Made by a program: the position numbers and the translations under genes. Of a stretch of DNA of 64,000 nt, positions 63,741 to 64,000 are shown in pieces. The stretch covers positions 19,472 through 83,471 of the forward strand of contig NZ_JAGTJJ010000054.1 in NCBI RefSeq assembly GCF_028435365.1. The letters are read 5' to 3'. How positions within the stretch are numbered: position 1 is the first letter of the stretch; each line of letters opens with the position of its first letter. The notes under the pieces are model-generated. The model saw only the letters and a list, made by a program, of their open reading frames with translations. It ran no database searches and had not been told where the DNA came from. Origin of the DNA: Polyangium jinanense (GTDB taxonomy: Bacteria > Myxococcota > Polyangia > Polyangiales > Polyangiaceae).

Positions 63741-64000
63741 ACGTAGCGCCGGGGTTTCACCCCGGACCCCGACCAGGGGTTGTCCACCCCTGGACCCGGA
63801 CCAGCGCAAGCGCTGGACCCGGGGTCGATGAACTGCGCGATGCGCAGTTCATCGAACAGGTCGTGGCAAGACCGGCGACGGCCTGCCAGTCAAAACCGCA
63901 GCGCGGACGTCTCTGCTGGAGGGTGGGGCAGCGCTGCTGCCTTGGCTGGCAAGGTCGTCCGTGGTCTTGCCCCGGGCCCGTCGGAAAAACCGCGCATCGC
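63741..64000 (+). repeat. Nested-palindrome intergenic element, copy G (cut by window end)
   Basis: It begins ACGTAGCG 6 bp after the transglycosylase stop, then module 1 (63749-63765), module 2, module 3 (CCAGCGC/GCGCTGG), module 4 (arm CGATGAACTGCGC, loop GAT), a spacer and the left arm of module 5 (CGGAAAAACCGCGC) at the window edge. The order matches copy A. Confidence 0.88.

Overview
The window is very GC-rich chromosomal DNA with dense coding on both strands. It looks like a large-genome myxobacterium, most likely a member of the Polyangia (relatives of Polyangium and Sorangium). The support is gene style rather than a marker gene. It has several Ser/Thr protein kinases with C-terminal membrane anchors, an FHA-type sigma54 activator and a very long pseudokinase-TPR protein. 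It also has many Gly/Ala/Thr-rich secreted lipoproteins, tandem lspA genes, a MshEN-GAF protein and frequent GTG starts. There is no rRNA, tRNA, CRISPR array, recognisable transposase or prophage in view.

Layout. 1-5.8 kb: end of a membrane-anchored protein, a GlsB/YeaQ membrane protein, a zinc-ribbon protein, trehalose-6-phosphate synthase, a secreted TPR/PEGA-like protein and a Ser/Thr kinase. 5.9-14.3 kb: an Hsp70/actin-fold protein, a phosphodiester-glycosidase-like (NAGPA) protein, two overlapping small genes, a lipoprotein, Xaa-Pro aminopeptidase and MutY. 14.3-20 kb: a divergent pair around an inverted repeat, a three-gene secreted-protein operon, a Ser/Thr kinase and an FHA-sigma54 activator. 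20-29.3 kb: a leftward operon (ftsB-like, MshEN-GAF, methylmalonyl-CoA mutase large subunit) divergent from a 1778-residue pseudokinase-TPR protein. 29.5-40 kb: a histone-H1-like/Fic fusion and endonuclease III, then a leftward metabolic cluster (roadblock, aroQ, accB, accC, a 1259-residue multi-cofactor oxidoreductase, meaB).

40-53 kb: an aconitase-family protein without cluster ligands, a DUF4139-like lipoprotein, a sulfatase-superfamily lipoprotein, a DUF1998-type helicase, lspA-lspA-lgt, a lipoprotein and an XRE-cupin regulator. 53-64 kb: folD, trxC, several unrecognised genes, a short decayed stretch (Uma2 and ankyrin remnants), a small membrane protein, a Cys-rich lipoprotein and a lytic transglycosylase fused to a degenerate M16 domain.

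The most unusual feature is a dispersed intergenic element seen seven times (about 3.9, 8.4, 19.9, 42.2, 53.3, 58.8 and 63.7 kb). A full copy is 290-395 bp and is a chain of about eight perfect or near-perfect palindromes. Stems vary between copies with matching changes on both arms, modules are shuffled or inverted between copies, and ends carry short inverted repeats. One copy has 16-bp terminal inverted repeats and a 10-bp flanking direct repeat, like a non-autonomous mobile element. Copies sit just after stop codons, five of them between convergent genes. They are probably mobile, structured and transcription-terminating, but no function is shown.

How the genes fit together. Methylmalonyl-CoA mutase, MeaB and biotin carboxylase/BCCP are consistent with propionyl-CoA/methylmalonyl-CoA metabolism. 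The lspA-lspA-lgt operon serves lipoprotein maturation, matching the many lipoproteins nearby. The kinases, FHA activator, pseudokinase and Fic-like protein are typical of myxobacterial signalling. Three proteins keep a fold but have lost hallmark catalytic residues (pseudokinase-TPR, pseudo-aconitase, H1-Fic), as has the M16 part of the transglycosylase fusion.
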